Origin: Paramoeba atlantica
Lineage: Eukaryota > Discosea
Reading direction: 5' to 3'
Length of the DNA: 64,000 bases
NCBI GenBank assembly: GCA_977017575.1
Contig: CDRNVI010000033.1
Coordinates: forward strand, 113,516-177,515
Below the pieces are notes generated by a model. That model worked only from the letters and a program-made list of their open reading frames with translations. It made no database searches and was not told the DNA's origin. Shown here piece by piece: positions 47,214-60,722 of the stretch; within the stretch, counting starts at the first letter, position 1; each line of letters starts with the position of its first letter. The position numbers were made by a program, and so were the translations under genes.

Positions 47214-47522
47214 ATGGCGAAAGGCAAGAAATCTGGTGATGCTAAGGGCGCACACGGCACGAAACGCCAAAAGAAGGCATTGAAGGACAACATCCGCGGA
47301 ATCACAAAGCCCGCAATTCGCCGCCTTGCGCGCCGTGGTGGTGTCAAGCGCATCAGCGGAATCATGTACGAAGAGGTCCGTGGGATCCTCAAGTCTTTCG
47401 TGGAGGGCGTTGTCCGTGACAGCGTGACGTACACTGAGCACAGCAAACGCCAGACGGTCACTGCTCTCGACGTCGTGTACGCTCTCCGCAAGCGTGGACG
47501 CATGTTGTACGGATACGCATAA
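47214..47522 (+). CDS. Histone H4, unit 3
   Basis: Identical protein; AAA Lys codon in HSKRQ. Confidence 0.97.
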   Translation: MAKGKKSGDAKGAHGTKRQKKALKDNIRGITKPAIRRLARRGGVKRISGIMYEEVRGILKSFVEGVVRDSVTYTEHSKRQTVTALDVVYALRKRGRMLYGYA

Positions 47523-47842
47523 GGATGACACTGAACACATGTTGATGCAACGGGTCTGAATCTCCACAAGGGTAATCGTCGGGTTCTCTCTCTGTCCCCG
47601 TGAATCATTTCTGTGCGCATTTTCTTTCGTATGAGTCTTGAGTTGCTTCTCTGGTATCATACTAGCGCTTGAAACATTCCGCCGTTTGGAGAAAACAATT
47701 GACCTATGAATCAACTCTTCGTAAGAAAACTATAATGCGCTCATAAGCAATACATCACGTCTTCTTTGTCCATTCACTCATTCGTAACAACTACTATTTT
47801 TTGAAAGAACTCTTATTACTTTTCTCTCTTATTCCTATCACT

Positions 47843-48241
47843 ATGGCTACCCCGAAGAGCAGCAAGAAGGCGAAGAGCACCAAGAGCAGCCAGAAGAGCC
47901 GTGGCGCGAAGACGGGTCTGATCTTACCCGTGGGCCGCATCGGCTCCATGCTCCGCCGTGGACGCTACACCAAGCGTGTGGCCTCCGCCGCCCCGGTGTA
48001 CCTCGCCGCTGTGTTGGAGTACCTCACTGCCGAGCTTCTCGAGCTCTCCGGTAAGGTTGCGGGCCAGCACCACAAGAAGCGTATTACCCCTCGTGCCGTC
48101 ACACTCGCCGTCCGTCACGACGAGGAGCTTTCTCAGCTGCTAAGCAACGTCACCTTCACTCAGGGCGGCGTACTTCCCAACCTTCACGACATGCTCAAGA
48201 AGAAGAAGGCATCCCGCAAGGCGAGCAGCCAACAGGTGTAA
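47843..48241 (+). CDS. Histone H2A, unit 4
   Basis: 132 residues; the last of the three Leu28 copies. Confidence 0.96.
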   Translation: MATPKSSKKAKSTKSSQKSRGAKTGLILPVGRIGSMLRRGRYTKRVASAAPVYLAAVLEYLTAELLELSGKVAGQHHKKRITPRAVTLAVRHDEELSQLLSNVTFTQGGVLPNLHDMLKKKKASRKASSQQV

Positions 48242-48568
48242 GGTGCAATGAGTGCGTTATAATACGTTGTCCCGCGTCACGTCACACAATCGGTACCCTT
48301 GTGAGATCCTTCTAGCATGGTGCTTCCCTTTCTTATGCACCATCCTAGGCATGTATTGACATGTACCTTGGCTCAGTAGAGCTACATTTTGTGAAGTTTC
48401 GGCGGATGCAATCAACGACATTGCGCACATCATACTAGGATACTGGTGGAGTATCGCGTGGGTGATACTTACCACGGTTCTCAATACATGTAAAACTTAA
48501 ACCGTTCATTACGTAACCTCAATTTTTCGCCCTTATCCTTCTTTTTCTCCTACTCTACTTTATAACAC

Positions 48569-48895
48569 ATGGCGAAAGCAGCTAAAGTCGCAAAGAAGAG
48601 CTCTGGTCACCGCAAGTCCAAGAAGACCTTCAACACCTACATCTACCGCACCCTGAAGCAGATCCACAAAAACGTGGGATTCAGCAGCAAAGGGATCAAA
48701 GTTGTGAACTCTTTCGTGCAAGACATCTTTGAGCGCCTTGCCGTCGAGGCAGCCTCCCTCACGCGCTTCAACAAGACCAAAACGTTGACTTCCCGCGAAG
48801 TACAAACCGCAGTGCGCCTGACTCTTCCCGCGGAGCTCGCAAAGCACGCAATGGCTGAGGGAACGAAGGCTGTCGCCAAGTTGGCCTCCCACTAA
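48569..48895 (+). CDS. Histone H2B, unit 4
   Basis: Protein identical to unit 1; leader variant AATTTTTCGCC. Confidence 0.97.
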   Translation: MAKAAKVAKKSSGHRKSKKTFNTYIYRTLKQIHKNVGFSSKGIKVVNSFVQDIFERLAVEAASLTRFNKTKTLTSREVQTAVRLTLPAELAKHAMAEGTKAVAKLASH

Positions 48896-49220
48896 ATGCT
48901 GTGTGGTTCGACCAGGTAGCATGCAGAGGTGCAGCATCCGATCGTCATGAACTTTGTTGTAAAAAATGTTATTCAAACGTACAAAGCCGTCGTGTTCACT
49001 ATTAAGGTATACTTAGCAGTGAGTTTCATTCTGTGACGGACAAGTACGATTTACACTATATTCATGACATTATGAGAATGTATGCATGCACCGGCTCCAT
49101 CTTATGTGAGGTACATTCTTGATATTTCTCGCCCCTCTTTTCAAAATTTATTGTGACAAACCGAAAAAACGTGTTCTATTGAAAACCAGACATTTTTACT
49201 ATCTATCCTCATTTTCACTC

Positions 49221-49649
49221 ATGGCTCGCACCAAGGAATCGTCTCGTAAATCTACGGGGAAGGTACCACGCGCCGGTCTCGTCTCCAAAGGCAAGAAGAC
49301 AAGCTCTTCCAAGGCGAAGAAAGCGTCCAGCGGCTCCAGTGGCACCAAGAAGCCCCACCGCTTTCGCCCGGGGACCGTCGCCCTCCGTGACATCAAAAAG
49401 TACCAGAAGGGCACTGAACTTCTCCTCCGCAAGCTTCCCTTCCAGCGTCTGGTCCGTGAGATTGCTCTCAGCGGCAAAGATGGTCTGCGTTTCCAAGCCA
49501 GCGCCGTCCTCGCCATGCAGGAGGCAACGGAGGCCCACATGGTCAACTTGTTCGCTGACACCTGTCTGTGCGCTATCCACGGTCGCCGGGTAACCATCAT
49601 GCCGAAGGACGTCCAGCTCGCCCGCCGTCTCCGCGGCGAACGCTTCTAA
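49221..49649 (+). CDS. Histone H3, unit 4
   Basis: Arg135 form. The leader has GATATTTCTCGCC, shared with units 5, 8 and 9, where the others have GATATTGCTCGCC. Confidence 0.97.
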   Translation: MARTKESSRKSTGKVPRAGLVSKGKKTSSSKAKKASSGSSGTKKPHRFRPGTVALRDIKKYQKGTELLLRKLPFQRLVREIALSGKDGLRFQASAVLAMQEATEAHMVNLFADTCLCAIHGRRVTIMPKDVQLARRLRGERF

Positions 49650-49983
49650 GCGTTTGTGAAATCCATTGAGTTCGGGAAGCCTCGCATACCCACTACGACA
49701 GCAACGATCTGAGGTTCTTTGTGCATTTCCTTCATTTTTGCACAAAGCCTTAATATGCTTTCTATGACATTAATGTTATTTGTAGTATCGGGTATAGGAT
49801 GAATGCTTCACCTCCCATTCCCTCAACATAGACCACAGCGGCGTCGTGGGGCAAAACACACGCACACTGTGTGCGACGCTCCACAAACGAAATGGTTGTG
49901 TATTATGACGGATCTTGGCGCTCGTACGTAGTTTCTTTTTATCGTACTTTAGATTTTTTCATCTTACTTCCTATTCATTTCAA

Positions 49984-50292
49984 ATGGCGAAAGGCAAGAA
50001 ATCTGGTGATGCTAAGGGCGCACACGGCACGAAACGCCAAAAGAAGGCATTGAAGGACAACATCCGCGGAATCACAAAGCCCGCAATTCGCCGCCTTGCG
50101 CGCCGTGGTGGTGTCAAGCGCATCAGCGGAATCATGTACGAAGAGGTCCGTGGGATCCTCAAGTCTTTCGTGGAGGGCGTTGTCCGTGACAGCGTGACGT
50201 ACACTGAGCACAGCAAGCGCCAGACGGTCACTGCTCTCGACGTCGTGTACGCTCTCCGCAAGCGTGGACGCATGTTGTACGGATACGCATAA
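49984..50292 (+). CDS. Histone H4, unit 4
   Basis: AAG Lys codon in HSKRQ (shared with units 6, 7 and 8); downstream spacer has CTTATTTGTCC, shared only with unit 6. Confidence 0.97.
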   Translation: MAKGKKSGDAKGAHGTKRQKKALKDNIRGITKPAIRRLARRGGVKRISGIMYEEVRGILKSFVEGVVRDSVTYTEHSKRQTVTALDVVYALRKRGRMLYGYA

Positions 50293-50612
50293 GGATGACA
50301 CTGAACACATGTTGATGCAACGGGTCTGAATCTCCACAAGGGTAATCGTCGGGTTCTCTCTCTGTCCCCGTGAATCATTTCTGTGCGCATTTTCTTTCGT
50401 ATGAGTCTTGAGTTGCTTCTCTGGTATCATACTAGCGCTTGAAACATTCCGCCGTTTGGAGAAAACAATTGACCTATGAATCAACTCTTCGTAAGAAAAC
50501 TATAATGCGCTCATAAGCAATACATCACGTCTTATTTGTCCATTCACTCATTCGTAACAACTACTATTTTTTGAAAGAACTCTTATTACTTTTCTCTCTT
50601 ATTCCTATCACT

Positions 50613-51011
50613 ATGGCTACCCCGAAGAGCAGCAAGAAGGCGAAGAGCACCAAGAGCAGCCAGAAGAGCCGTGGCGCGAAGACGGGTCTGATCTTTCCCG
50701 TGGGCCGCATCGGCTCCATGCTCCGCCGTGGACGCTACACCAAGCGTGTGGCCTCCGCCGCCCCGGTGTACCTCGCCGCTGTGTTGGAGTACCTCACTGC
50801 CGAGCTTCTCGAGCTCTCCGGTAAGGTTGCGGGCCAGCACCACAAGAAGCGTATTACCCCTCGTGCCGTCACACTCGCCGTCCGTCACGACGAGGAGCTT
50901 TCTCAGCTGCTAAGCAACGTCACCTTCACTCAGGGCGGCGTACTTCCCAACCTTCACGACATGCTCAAGAAGAAGAAGGCATCCCGCAAGGCGAGCAGCC
51001 AACAGGTGTAA
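50613..51011 (+). CDS. Histone H2A, unit 5
   Basis: 132 residues; returns to Phe28 (LIFPVGR), as in units 6-9. Confidence 0.96.
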   Translation: MATPKSSKKAKSTKSSQKSRGAKTGLIFPVGRIGSMLRRGRYTKRVASAAPVYLAAVLEYLTAELLELSGKVAGQHHKKRITPRAVTLAVRHDEELSQLLSNVTFTQGGVLPNLHDMLKKKKASRKASSQQV

Positions 51012-51338
51012 GGTGCAATGAGTGCGTTATAATACGTTGTCCCGCGTCACGTCACACAATCGGTACCCTTGTGAGATCCTTCTAGCATGGTGCTTCCCTT
51101 TCTTATGCACCATCCTAGGCATGTATTGACATGTACCTTGGCTCAGTAGAGCTACATTTTGTGAAGTTTCGGCGGATGCAATCAACGACATTGCGCACAT
51201 CATACTAGGATACTGGTGGAGTATCGCGTGGGTGATACTTACCACGGTTCTCAATACATGTAAAACTTAAACCGTTCATTACGTAACCTCAATTTTTCGC
51301 CCTTATCCTTCTTTTTCTCCTACTCTACTTTATAACAC

Positions 51339-51665
51339 ATGGCGAAAGCAGCTAAAGTCGCAAAGAAGAGCTCTGGTCACCGCAAGTCCAAGAAGACCTT
51401 CAACACCTACATCTACCGCACCCTGAAGCAGATCCACAAAAACGTGGGATTCAGCAGCAAAGGGATCAAAGTTGTGAACTCTTTCGTGCAAGACATCTTT
51501 GAGCGCCTTGCCGTCGAGGCAGCCTCCCTCACGCGCTTCAACAAGACCAAAACGTTGACTTCCCGCGAAGTACAAACCGCAGTGCGCCTGACTCTTCCCG
51601 CGGAGCTCGCAAAGCACGCAATGGCTGAGGGAACGAAGGCTGTCGCCAAGTTGGCCTCCCACTAA
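51339..51665 (+). CDS. Histone H2B, unit 5
   Basis: Protein identical to unit 1; last copy with the AATTTTTCGCC leader. Confidence 0.97.
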   Translation: MAKAAKVAKKSSGHRKSKKTFNTYIYRTLKQIHKNVGFSSKGIKVVNSFVQDIFERLAVEAASLTRFNKTKTLTSREVQTAVRLTLPAELAKHAMAEGTKAVAKLASH

Positions 51666-51986
51666 ATGCTGTGTGGTTCGACCAGGTAGCATGCAGAGGT
51701 GCAGCATCCGATCGTCATGAACTTTGTTGTAAAAAATGTTATTCAAACGTACAAAGCCGTCGTGTTCACTATTAAGGTATACTTAGCAGTGAGTTTCATT
51801 CTGTGACGGACAAGTACGATTTACACTATATTCATGACATTATGAGAATGTATGCATGCACCGGCTCCATCTTATGTGAGGTACATTCTTGATATTTCTC
51901 GCCCCTCTTTTCAAAATTTATTGTGACAAACCGAAAAAACGTGTTCTATTGAAAACCAGACATTTTTACTATCCTCATTTTCACTC

Positions 51987-52415
51987 ATGGCTCGCACCAA
52001 GGAATCGTCTCGTAAATCTACGGGGAAGGTACCACGCGCCGGTCTCGTCTCCAAAGGCAAGAAGACAAGCTCTTCCAAGGCGAAGAAAGCGTCCAGCGGC
52101 TCCAGTGGCACCAAGAAGCCCCACCGCTTTCGCCCGGGGACCGTCGCCCTCCGTGACATCAAAAAGTACCAGAAGGGCACTGAACTTCTCCTCCGCAAGC
52201 TTCCCTTCCAGCGTCTGGTCCGTGAGATTGCTCTCAGCGGCAAAGATGGTCTGCGTTTCCAAGCCAGCGCCGTCCTCGCCATGCAGGAGGCAACGGAGGC
52301 CCACATGGTCAACTTGTTCGCTGACACCTGTCTGTGCGCTATCCACGGTCGCCGGGTAACCATCATGCCGAAGGACGTCCAGCTCGCCCGCCGTCTCCGC
52401 GGCGAACGCTTCTAA
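51987..52415 (+). CDS. Histone H3, unit 5
   Basis: Arg135 form. Four bases (one TATC of a CTATCTATC repeat) are missing just before the ATG, which closes the upstream frame seen in other units; this supports the ATG at 51987, and its equivalents, as the true start. Confidence 0.97.
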   Translation: MARTKESSRKSTGKVPRAGLVSKGKKTSSSKAKKASSGSSGTKKPHRFRPGTVALRDIKKYQKGTELLLRKLPFQRLVREIALSGKDGLRFQASAVLAMQEATEAHMVNLFADTCLCAIHGRRVTIMPKDVQLARRLRGERF

Positions 52416-52749
52416 GCGTTTGTGAAATCCATTGAGTTCGGGAAGCCTCGCATACCCACTACGACAGCAACGATCTGAGGTTCTTTGTGCATTTCCTTCA
52501 TTTTTGCACAAAGCCTTAATATGCTTTCTATGACATTAATGTTATTTGTAGTATCGGGTATAGGATGAATGCTTCACCTCCCATTCCCTCAACATAGACC
52601 ACAGCGGCGTCGTGGGGCAAAACACACGCACACTGTGTGCGACGCTCCACAAACGAAATGGTTGTGTATTATGACGGATCTTGGCGCTCGTACGTAGTTT
52701 CTTTTTATCGTACTTTAGATTTTTTCATCTTACTTCCTATTCATTTCAA

Positions 52750-53058
52750 ATGGCGAAAGGCAAGAAATCTGGTGATGCTAAGGGCGCACACGGCACGAAA
52801 CGCCAAAAGAAGGCATTGAAGGACAACATCCGCGGAATCACAAAGCCCGCAATTCGCCGCCTTGCGCGCCGTGGTGGTGTCAAGCGCATCAGCGGAATCA
52901 TGTACGAAGAGGTCCGTGGGATCCTCAAGTCTTTCGTGGAGGGCGTTGTCCGTGACAGCGTGACGTACACTGAGCACAGCAAACGCCAGACGGTCACTGC
53001 TCTCGACGTCGTGTACGCTCTCCGCAAGCGTGGACGCATGTTGTACGGATACGCATAA
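52750..53058 (+). CDS. Histone H4, unit 5
   Basis: AAA Lys codon like units 1-3, although its neighbours 4 and 6 have AAG. Confidence 0.97.
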   Translation: MAKGKKSGDAKGAHGTKRQKKALKDNIRGITKPAIRRLARRGGVKRISGIMYEEVRGILKSFVEGVVRDSVTYTEHSKRQTVTALDVVYALRKRGRMLYGYA

Positions 53059-53378
53059 GGATGACACTGAACACATGTTGATGCAACGGGTCTGAATCTC
53101 CACAAGGGTAATCGTCGGGTTCTCTCTCTGTCCCCGTGAATCATTTCTGTGCGCATTTTCTTTCGTATGAGTCTTGAGTTGCTTCTCTGGTATCATACTA
53201 GCGCTTGAAACATTCCGCCGTTTGGAGAAAACAATTGACCTATGAATCAACTCTTCGTAAGAAAACTATAATGCGCTCATAAGCAATACATCACGTCTTC
53301 TTTGTCCATTCACTCATTCGTAACAACTACTATTTTTTGAAAGAACTCTTATTACTTTTCTCTCTTATTCCTATCACT

Positions 53379-53777
53379 ATGGCTACCCCGAAGAGCAGCA
53401 AGAAGGCGAAGAGCACCAAGAGCAGCCAGAAGAGCCGTGGCGCGAAGACGGGTCTGATCTTTCCCGTGGGCCGCATCGGCTCCATGCTCCGCCGTGGACG
53501 CTACACCAAGCGTGTGGCCTCCGCCGCCCCGGTGTACCTCGCCGCTGTGTTGGAGTACCTCACTGCCGAGCTTCTCGAGCTCTCCGGTAAGGTTGCGGGC
53601 CAGCACCACAAGAAGCGTATTACCCCTCGTGCCGTCACACTCGCCGTCCGTCACGACGAGGAGCTTTCTCAGCTGCTAAGCAACGTCACCTTCACTCAGG
53701 GCGGCGTACTTCCCAACCTTCACGACATGCTCAAGAAGAAGAAGGCATCCCGCAAGGCGAGCAGCCAACAGGTGTAA
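53379..53777 (+). CDS. Histone H2A, unit 6
   Basis: 132 residues, Phe28. Three bases are missing ~25 bp after the stop (ATACGTCCCG for ATACGTTGTCCCG). Confidence 0.96.
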   Translation: MATPKSSKKAKSTKSSQKSRGAKTGLIFPVGRIGSMLRRGRYTKRVASAAPVYLAAVLEYLTAELLELSGKVAGQHHKKRITPRAVTLAVRHDEELSQLLSNVTFTQGGVLPNLHDMLKKKKASRKASSQQV

Positions 53778-54101
53778 GGTGCAATGAGTGCGTTATAATA
53801 CGTCCCGCGTCACGTCACACAATCGGTACCCTTGTGAGATCCTTCTAGCATGGTGCTTCCCTTTCTTATGCACCATCCTAGGCATGTATTGACATGTACC
53901 TTGGCTCAGTAGAGCTACATTTTGTGAAGTTTCGGCGGATGCAATCAACGACATTGCGCACATCATACTAGGATACTGGTGGAGTATCGCGTGGGTGATA
54001 CTTACCACGGTTCTCAATACATGTAAAACTTAAACCGTTCATTACGTAATCTCAATTCTTCGCCCTTATCCTTCTTTTTCTCCTACTCTACTTTATAACA
54101 C

Positions 54102-54428
54102 ATGGCGAAAGCAGCTAAAGTCGCAAAGAAGAGCTCTGGTCACCGCAAGTCCAAGAAGACCTTCAACACCTACATCTACCGCACCCTGAAGCAGATCCAC
54201 AAAAACGTGGGATTCAGCAGCAAAGGGATCAAAGTTGTGAACTCTTTCGTGCAAGACATCTTTGAGCGCCTTGCCGTCGAGGCAGCCTCCCTCACGCGCT
54301 TCAACAAGACCAAAACGTTGACTTCCCGCGAAGTACAAACCGCAGTGCGCCTGACTCTTCCCGCGGAGCTCGCAAAGCACGCAATGGCTGAGGGAACGAA
54401 GGCTGTCGCCAAGTTGGCCTCCCACTAA
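54102..54428 (+). CDS. Histone H2B, unit 6
   Basis: Protein identical to unit 1; leader AATTCTTCGCC, with a private T (GTAATCTC). Confidence 0.97.
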   Translation: MAKAAKVAKKSSGHRKSKKTFNTYIYRTLKQIHKNVGFSSKGIKVVNSFVQDIFERLAVEAASLTRFNKTKTLTSREVQTAVRLTLPAELAKHAMAEGTKAVAKLASH

Positions 54429-54753
54429 ATGCTGTGTGGTTCGACCAGGTAGCATGCAGAGGTGCAGCATCCGATCGTCATGAACTTTGTTGTAAAAAAT
54501 GTTATTCAAACGTACAAAGCCGTCGTGTTCACTATTAAGGTATACTTAGCAGTGAGTTTCATTCTGTGACGGACAAGTACGATTTACACTATATTCATGA
54601 CATTATGAGAATGTATGCATGCACCGGCTCCATCTTATGTGAGGTACATTCTTGATATTGCTCGCCCCTCTTTTCAAAATTTATTGTGACAAACCGAAAA
54701 AACGTGTTCTATTCAAAACCAGACACTTTTACTATCTATCCTCATTTTCACTC

Positions 54754-55182
54754 ATGGCTCGCACCAAGGAATCGTCTCGTAAATCTACGGGGAAGGTACC
54801 ACGCGCCGGTCTCGTCTCCAAAGGCAAGAAGACAAGCTCTTCCAAGGCGAAGAAAGCGTCCAGCGGCTCCAGTGGCACCAAGAAGCCCCACCGCTTTCGC
54901 CCGGGGACCGTCGCCCTCCGTGACATCAAAAAGTACCAGAAGGGCACTGAACTTCTCCTCCGCAAGCTTCCCTTCCAGCGTCTGGTCCGTGAGATTGCTC
55001 TCAGCGGCAAAGATGGTCTGCGTTTCCAAGCCAGCGCCGTCCTCGCCATGCAGGAGGCAACGGAGGCCCACATGGTCAACTTGTTCGCGGACACCTGTCT
55101 GTGCGCTATCCACGGTCGCCGGGTAACCATCATGCCGAAGGACGTCCAGCTCGCCCGCCGTCTCCGCGGCGAACGCTTCTAA
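54754..55182 (+). CDS. Histone H3, unit 6
   Basis: Arg135 form; GCG Ala codon in FADT, shared with units 1 and 7-9; private C in the leader (CTATTCAAAACC). Confidence 0.97.
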   Translation: MARTKESSRKSTGKVPRAGLVSKGKKTSSSKAKKASSGSSGTKKPHRFRPGTVALRDIKKYQKGTELLLRKLPFQRLVREIALSGKDGLRFQASAVLAMQEATEAHMVNLFADTCLCAIHGRRVTIMPKDVQLARRLRGERF

Positions 55183-55516
55183 GCGTTTGTGAAATCCATT
55201 GAGTTCGGGAAGCCTCGCATACCCACTACGACAGCAACGATCTGAGGTTCTTTGTGCATTTCCTTCATTTTTGCACAAAGCCTTAATATGCTTTCTATGA
55301 CATTAATGTTATTTGTAGTATCGGGTATAGGATGAATGCTTCACCTCCCATTCCCTCAACATAGACCACAGCGGCGTCGTGGGGCAAAACACACGCACAC
55401 TGTGTGCGACGCTCCACAAACGAAATGGTTGTGTATTATGACGGATCTTGGCGCTCGTACGTAGTTTCTTTTTATCGTACTTTAGATTTTTTCATCTTAC
55501 TTCCTATTCATTTCAA

Positions 55517-55825
55517 ATGGCGAAAGGCAAGAAATCTGGTGATGCTAAGGGCGCACACGGCACGAAACGCCAAAAGAAGGCATTGAAGGACAACATCCGC
55601 GGAATCACAAAGCCCGCAATTCGCCGCCTTGCGCGCCGTGGTGGTGTCAAGCGCATCAGCGGAATCATGTACGAAGAGGTCCGTGGGATCCTCAAGTCTT
55701 TCGTGGAGGGCGTTGTCCGTGACAGCGTGACGTACACTGAGCACAGCAAGCGCCAGACGGTCACTGCTCTCGACGTCGTGTACGCTCTCCGCAAGCGTGG
55801 ACGCATGTTGTACGGATACGCATAA
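55517..55825 (+). CDS. Histone H4, unit 6
   Basis: AAG Lys codon; downstream CTTATTTGTCC shared with unit 4. Confidence 0.97.
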   Translation: MAKGKKSGDAKGAHGTKRQKKALKDNIRGITKPAIRRLARRGGVKRISGIMYEEVRGILKSFVEGVVRDSVTYTEHSKRQTVTALDVVYALRKRGRMLYGYA

Positions 55826-56145
55826 GGATGACACTGAACACATGTTGATGCAACGGGTCTGAATCTCCACAAGGGTAATCGTCGGGTTCTCTCTCTGTCC
55901 CCGTGAATCATTTCTGTGCGCATTTTCTTTCGTATGAGTCTTGAGTTGCTTCTCTGGTATCATACTAGCGCTTAAAACATTCCGCCGTTTGGAGAAAACA
56001 ATTGACCTATGAATCAACTCTTCGTAAGAAAACTATAATGCGCTCATAAGCAATACATCACGTCTTATTTGTCCATTCACTCATTCGTAACAACTACTAT
56101 TTTTTGAAAGAACTCTTATTACTTTTCTCTCTTATTCCTATCACT

Positions 56146-56544
56146 ATGGCTACCCCGAAGAGCAGCAAGAAGGCGAAGAGCACCAAGAGCAGCCAGAAGA
56201 GCCGTGGCGCGAAGACGGGTCTGATCTTTCCCGTGGGCCGCATCGGCTCCATGCTCCGCCGTGGACGCTACACCAAGCGTGTGGCCTCCGCCGCCCCGGT
56301 GTACCTCGCCGCTGTGTTGGAGTACCTCACTGCCGAGCTTCTCGAGCTCTCCGGTAAGGTTGCGGGCCAGCACCACAAGAAGCGTATTACCCCTCGTGCC
56401 GTCACACTCGCCGTCCGTCACGACGAGGAGCTTTCTCAGCTGCTAAGCAACGTCACCTTCACTCAGGGCGGCGTACTTCCCAACCTTCACGACATGCTCA
56501 AGAAGAAGAAGGCATCCCGCAAGGCGAGCAGCCAACAGGTGTAA
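56146..56544 (+). CDS. Histone H2A, unit 7
   Basis: 132 residues, Phe28; private change in the following spacer (GACATAGCGC). Confidence 0.96.
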   Translation: MATPKSSKKAKSTKSSQKSRGAKTGLIFPVGRIGSMLRRGRYTKRVASAAPVYLAAVLEYLTAELLELSGKVAGQHHKKRITPRAVTLAVRHDEELSQLLSNVTFTQGGVLPNLHDMLKKKKASRKASSQQV

Positions 56545-56871
56545 GGTGCAATGAGTGCGTTATAATACGTTGTCCCGCGTCACGTCACACAATCGGTACC
56601 CTTGTGAGATCCTTCTAGCATGGTGCTTCCCTTTCTTATGCACCATCCTAGGCATGTATTGACATGTACCTTGGCTCAGTAGAGCTACATTTTGTGAAGT
56701 TTCGGCGGATGCAATCAACGACATAGCGCACATCATACTAGGATACTGGTGGAGTATCGCGTGGGTGATACTTACCACGGTTCTCAATACATGTAAAACT
56801 TAAACCGTTCATTACGTAACCTCAATTCTTCGCCCTTATCCTTCTTTTTCTCCTACTCTACTTTATAACAC

Positions 56872-57198
56872 ATGGCGAAAGCAGCTAAAGTCGCAAAGAA
56901 GAGCTCTGGTCACCGCAAGTCCAAGAAGACCTTCAACACCTACATCTACCGCACCCTGAAGCAGATCCACAAAAACGTGGGATTCAGCAGCAAAGGGATC
57001 AAAGTTGTGAACTCTTTCGTGCAAGACATCTTTGAGCGCCTTGCCGTCGAGGCAGCCTCCCTCACGCGCTTCAACAAGACCAAAACGTTGACTTCCCGCG
57101 AAGTACAAACCGCAGTGCGCCTGACTCTTCCCGCGGAGCTCGCAAAGCACGCAATGGCTGAGGGAACGAAGGCTGTCGCCAAGTTGGCCTCCCACTAA
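56872..57198 (+). CDS. Histone H2B, unit 7
   Basis: Protein identical to unit 1; 3' region reads GCATGCCATCG where others have GCATCCGATCG. Confidence 0.97.
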   Translation: MAKAAKVAKKSSGHRKSKKTFNTYIYRTLKQIHKNVGFSSKGIKVVNSFVQDIFERLAVEAASLTRFNKTKTLTSREVQTAVRLTLPAELAKHAMAEGTKAVAKLASH

Positions 57199-57523
57199 AT
57201 GCTGTGTGGTTCGACCAGGTAGCATGCAGAGGTGCAGCATGCCATCGTCATGAACTTTGTTGTAAAAAATGTTATTCAAACGTACAAAGCCGTCGTGTTC
57301 ACTATTAAGGTATACTTAGCAGTGAGTTTCATTCTGTGACGGACAAGTACGATTTACACTATATTCATGACATTATGAGAATGTATGCATGCACCGGCTC
57401 CATCTTATGTGAGGTACATTCTTGATATTGCTCGCCCCTCTTTTCAAAATTTATTGTGACAAACCGAAAAAACGTGTTCTATTGAAAACCAGACACTTTT
57501 ACTATCTATCCTCATTTTCACTC

Positions 57524-57952
57524 ATGGCTCGCACCAAGGAATCGTCTCGTAAATCTACGGGGAAGGTACCACGCGCCGGTCTCGTCTCCAAAGGCAAGAA
57601 GACAAGCTCTTCCAAGGCGAAGAAAGCGTCCAGCGGCTCCAGTGGCACCAAGAAACCCCACCGCTTTCGCCCGGGGACCGTCGCCCTCCGTGACATCAAA
57701 AAGTACCAGAAGGGCACTGAACTTCTCCTCCGCAAGCTTCCCTTCCAGCGTCTGGTCCGTGAGATTGCTCTCAGCGGCAAAGATGGTCTGCGTTTCCAAG
57801 CCAGCGCCGTCCTCGCCATGCAGGAGGCAACGGAGGCCCACATGGTCAACTTGTTCGCGGACACCTGTCTGTGCGCTATCCACGGTCGCCGGGTAACCAT
57901 CATGCCGAAGGACGTCCAGCTCGCCCGCCGTCTCCGCGGCGAACGCTTCTAA
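57524..57952 (+). CDS. Histone H3, unit 7
   Basis: Arg135 form; AAACCC for Lys-Pro, shared with units 1, 8 and 9. Confidence 0.97.
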   Translation: MARTKESSRKSTGKVPRAGLVSKGKKTSSSKAKKASSGSSGTKKPHRFRPGTVALRDIKKYQKGTELLLRKLPFQRLVREIALSGKDGLRFQASAVLAMQEATEAHMVNLFADTCLCAIHGRRVTIMPKDVQLARRLRGERF

Positions 57953-58286
57953 GCGTTTGTGAAATCCATTGAGTTCGGGAAGCCTCGCATACCCACTACG
58001 ACAGCAACGATCTGAGGTTCTTTGTGCATTTCCTTCATTTTTGCACAAAGCCTTAATATGCTTTCTATGACATTAATGTTATTTGTAGTATCGGGTATAG
58101 GATGAATGCTTCACCTCCCATTCCCTCAACATAGACCACAGCGGCGTCGTGGGGCAAAACACACGCACACTGTGTGCGACGCTCCACAAACGAAATGGTT
58201 GTGTATTATGACGGATCTTGGCGCTCGTACGTAGTTTCTTTTTATCGTACTTTAGATTTTTTCATCTTACTTCCTATTCATTTCAA

Positions 58287-58595
58287 ATGGCGAAAGGCAA
58301 GAAATCTGGTGATGCTAAGGGCGCACACGGCACGAAACGCCAAAAGAAGGCATTGAAGGACAACATCCGCGGAATCACAAAGCCCGCAATTCGCCGCCTT
58401 GCACGCCGTGGTGGTGTCAAGCGCATCAGCGGAATCATGTACGAAGAGGTCCGTGGGATCCTCAAGTCTTTCGTGGAGGGCGTTGTCCGTGACAGCGTGA
58501 CGTACACTGAGCACAGCAAGCGCCAGACGGTCACTGCTCTCGACGTCGTGTACGCTCTCCGCAAGCGTGGACGCATGTTGTACGGATACGCATAA
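58287..58595 (+). CDS. Histone H4, unit 7
   Basis: GCA Ala codon in RLARRG, shared with units 8 and 9; others have GCG. Confidence 0.97.
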   Translation: MAKGKKSGDAKGAHGTKRQKKALKDNIRGITKPAIRRLARRGGVKRISGIMYEEVRGILKSFVEGVVRDSVTYTEHSKRQTVTALDVVYALRKRGRMLYGYA

Positions 58596-58915
58596 GGATG
58601 ACACTGAACACATGTTGATGCAACGGGTCTGAATCTCCACAAGGGTAATCGTCGGGTTCTCTCTCTGTCCCCGTGAATCATTTCTGTGCGCATTTTCTTT
58701 CGTATGAGTCTTGAGTTGCTTCTCTGGTATCATACTAGCGCTTGAAACATTCCGCCGTTTGGAGAAAACAATTGACCTATGAATCAACTCTTCGTAAGAA
58801 AACTATAATGCGCTCATAAGCAATACATCACGTCTTCTTTGTCCATTCACTCATTCGTAACAACTACTATTTTTTGAAAGAACTCTTATTACTTTTCTCT
58901 CTTATTCCTATCACT

Positions 58916-59314
58916 ATGGCTACCCCGAAGAGCAGCAAGAAGGCGAAGAGCACCAAGAGCAGCCAGAAGAGCCGTGGCGCGAAGACGGGTCTGATCTTTC
59001 CCGTGGGCCGCATCGGCTCCATGCTCCGCCGTGGACGCTACACCAAGCGTGTGGCCTCCGCCGCCCCGGTGTACCTCGCCGCTGTGTTGGAGTACCTCAC
59101 TGCCGAGCTTCTCGAGCTCTCCGGTAAGGTTGCGGGCCAGCACCACAAGAAGCGTATTACCCCTCGTGCCGTCACACTCGCCGTCCGTCACGACGAGGAG
59201 CTTTCTCAGCTGCTAAGCAACGTCACCTTCACTCAGGGCGGCGTACTTCCCAACCTTCACGACATGCTCAAGAAGAAGAAGGCATCCCGCAAGGCGAGCA
59301 GCCAACAGGTGTAA
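58916..59314 (+). CDS. Histone H2A, unit 8
   Basis: 132 residues, Phe28; no difference from unit 9 noticed. Confidence 0.96.
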   Translation: MATPKSSKKAKSTKSSQKSRGAKTGLIFPVGRIGSMLRRGRYTKRVASAAPVYLAAVLEYLTAELLELSGKVAGQHHKKRITPRAVTLAVRHDEELSQLLSNVTFTQGGVLPNLHDMLKKKKASRKASSQQV

Positions 59315-59641
59315 GGTGCAATGAGTGCGTTATAATACGTTGTCCCGCGTCACGTCACACAATCGGTACCCTTGTGAGATCCTTCTAGCATGGTGCTTCC
59401 CTTTCTTATGCACCATCCTAGGCATGTATTGACATGTACCTTGGCTCAGTAGAGCTACATTTTGTGAAGTTTCGGCGGATGCAATCAACGACATTGCGCA
59501 CATCATACTAGGATACTGGTGGAGTATCGCGTGGGTGATACTTACCACGGTTCTCAATACATGTAAAACTTAAACCGTTCATTACGTAACCTCAATTCTT
59601 CGCCCTTATCCTTCTTTTTCTCCTACTCTACTTTATAACAC

Positions 59642-59968
59642 ATGGCGAAAGCAGCTAAAGTCGCAAAGAAGAGCTCTGGTCACCGCAAGTCCAAGAAGAC
59701 CTTCAACACCTACATCTACCGCACCCTGAAGCAGATCCACAAAAACGTGGGATTCAGCAGCAAAGGGATCAAAGTTGTGAACTCTTTCGTGCAAGACATC
59801 TTTGAGCGCCTTGCCGTCGAGGCAGCCTCCCTCACGCGCTTCAACAAGACCAAAACGTTGACTTCCCGCGAAGTACAAACCGCAGTGCGCCTGACTCTTC
59901 CCGCGGAGCTCGCAAAGCACGCAATGGCTGAGGGAACGAAGGCTGTCGCCAAGTTGGCCTCCCACTAA
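59642..59968 (+). CDS. Histone H2B, unit 8
   Basis: Protein identical to unit 1; no difference from unit 9 noticed. Confidence 0.97.
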   Translation: MAKAAKVAKKSSGHRKSKKTFNTYIYRTLKQIHKNVGFSSKGIKVVNSFVQDIFERLAVEAASLTRFNKTKTLTSREVQTAVRLTLPAELAKHAMAEGTKAVAKLASH

Positions 59969-60293
59969 ATGCTGTGTGGTTCGACCAGGTAGCATGCAGA
60001 GGTGCAGCATCCGATCGTCATGAACTTTGTTGTAAAAAATGTTATTCAAACGTACAAAGCCGTCGTGTTCACTATTAAGGTATACTTAGCAGTGAGTTTC
60101 ATTCTGTGACGGACAAGTACGATTTACACTATATTCATGACATTATGAGAATGTATGCATGCACCGGCTCCATCTTATGTGAGGTACATTCTTGATATTT
60201 CTCGCCCCTCTTTTCAAAATTTATTGTGACAAACCGAAAAAACGTGTTCTATTGAAAACCAGACATTTTTACTATCTATCCTCATTTTCACTC

Positions 60294-60722
60294 ATGGCTC
60301 GCACCAAGGAATCGTCTCGTAAATCTACGGGGAAGGTACCACGCGCCGGTCTCGTCTCCAAAGGCAAGAAGACAAGCTCTTCCAAGGCGAAGAAAGCGTC
60401 CAGCGGCTCCAGTGGCACCAAGAAACCCCACCGCTTTCGCCCGGGGACCGTCGCCCTCCGTGACATCAAAAAGTACCAGAAGGGCACTGAACTTCTCCTC
60501 CGCAAGCTTCCCTTCCAGCGTCTGGTCCGTGAGATTGCTCTCAGCGGCAAAGATGGTCTGCGTTTCCAAGCCAGCGCCGTCCTCGCCATGCAGGAGGCAA
60601 CGGAGGCCCACATGGTCAACTTGTTCGCGGACACCTGTCTGTGCGCTATCCACGGTCGCCGGGTAACCATCATGCCGAAGGACGTCCAGCTCGCCCGCCG
60701 TCTCCGCGGCGAACGCTTCTAA
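60294..60722 (+). CDS. Histone H3, unit 8
   Basis: Arg135 form; leader GATATTTCTCGCC; the spacer after it has GTATAAGATG, shared only with unit 9. Confidence 0.97.
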   Translation: MARTKESSRKSTGKVPRAGLVSKGKKTSSSKAKKASSGSSGTKKPHRFRPGTVALRDIKKYQKGTELLLRKLPFQRLVREIALSGKDGLRFQASAVLAMQEATEAHMVNLFADTCLCAIHGRRVTIMPKDVQLARRLRGERF

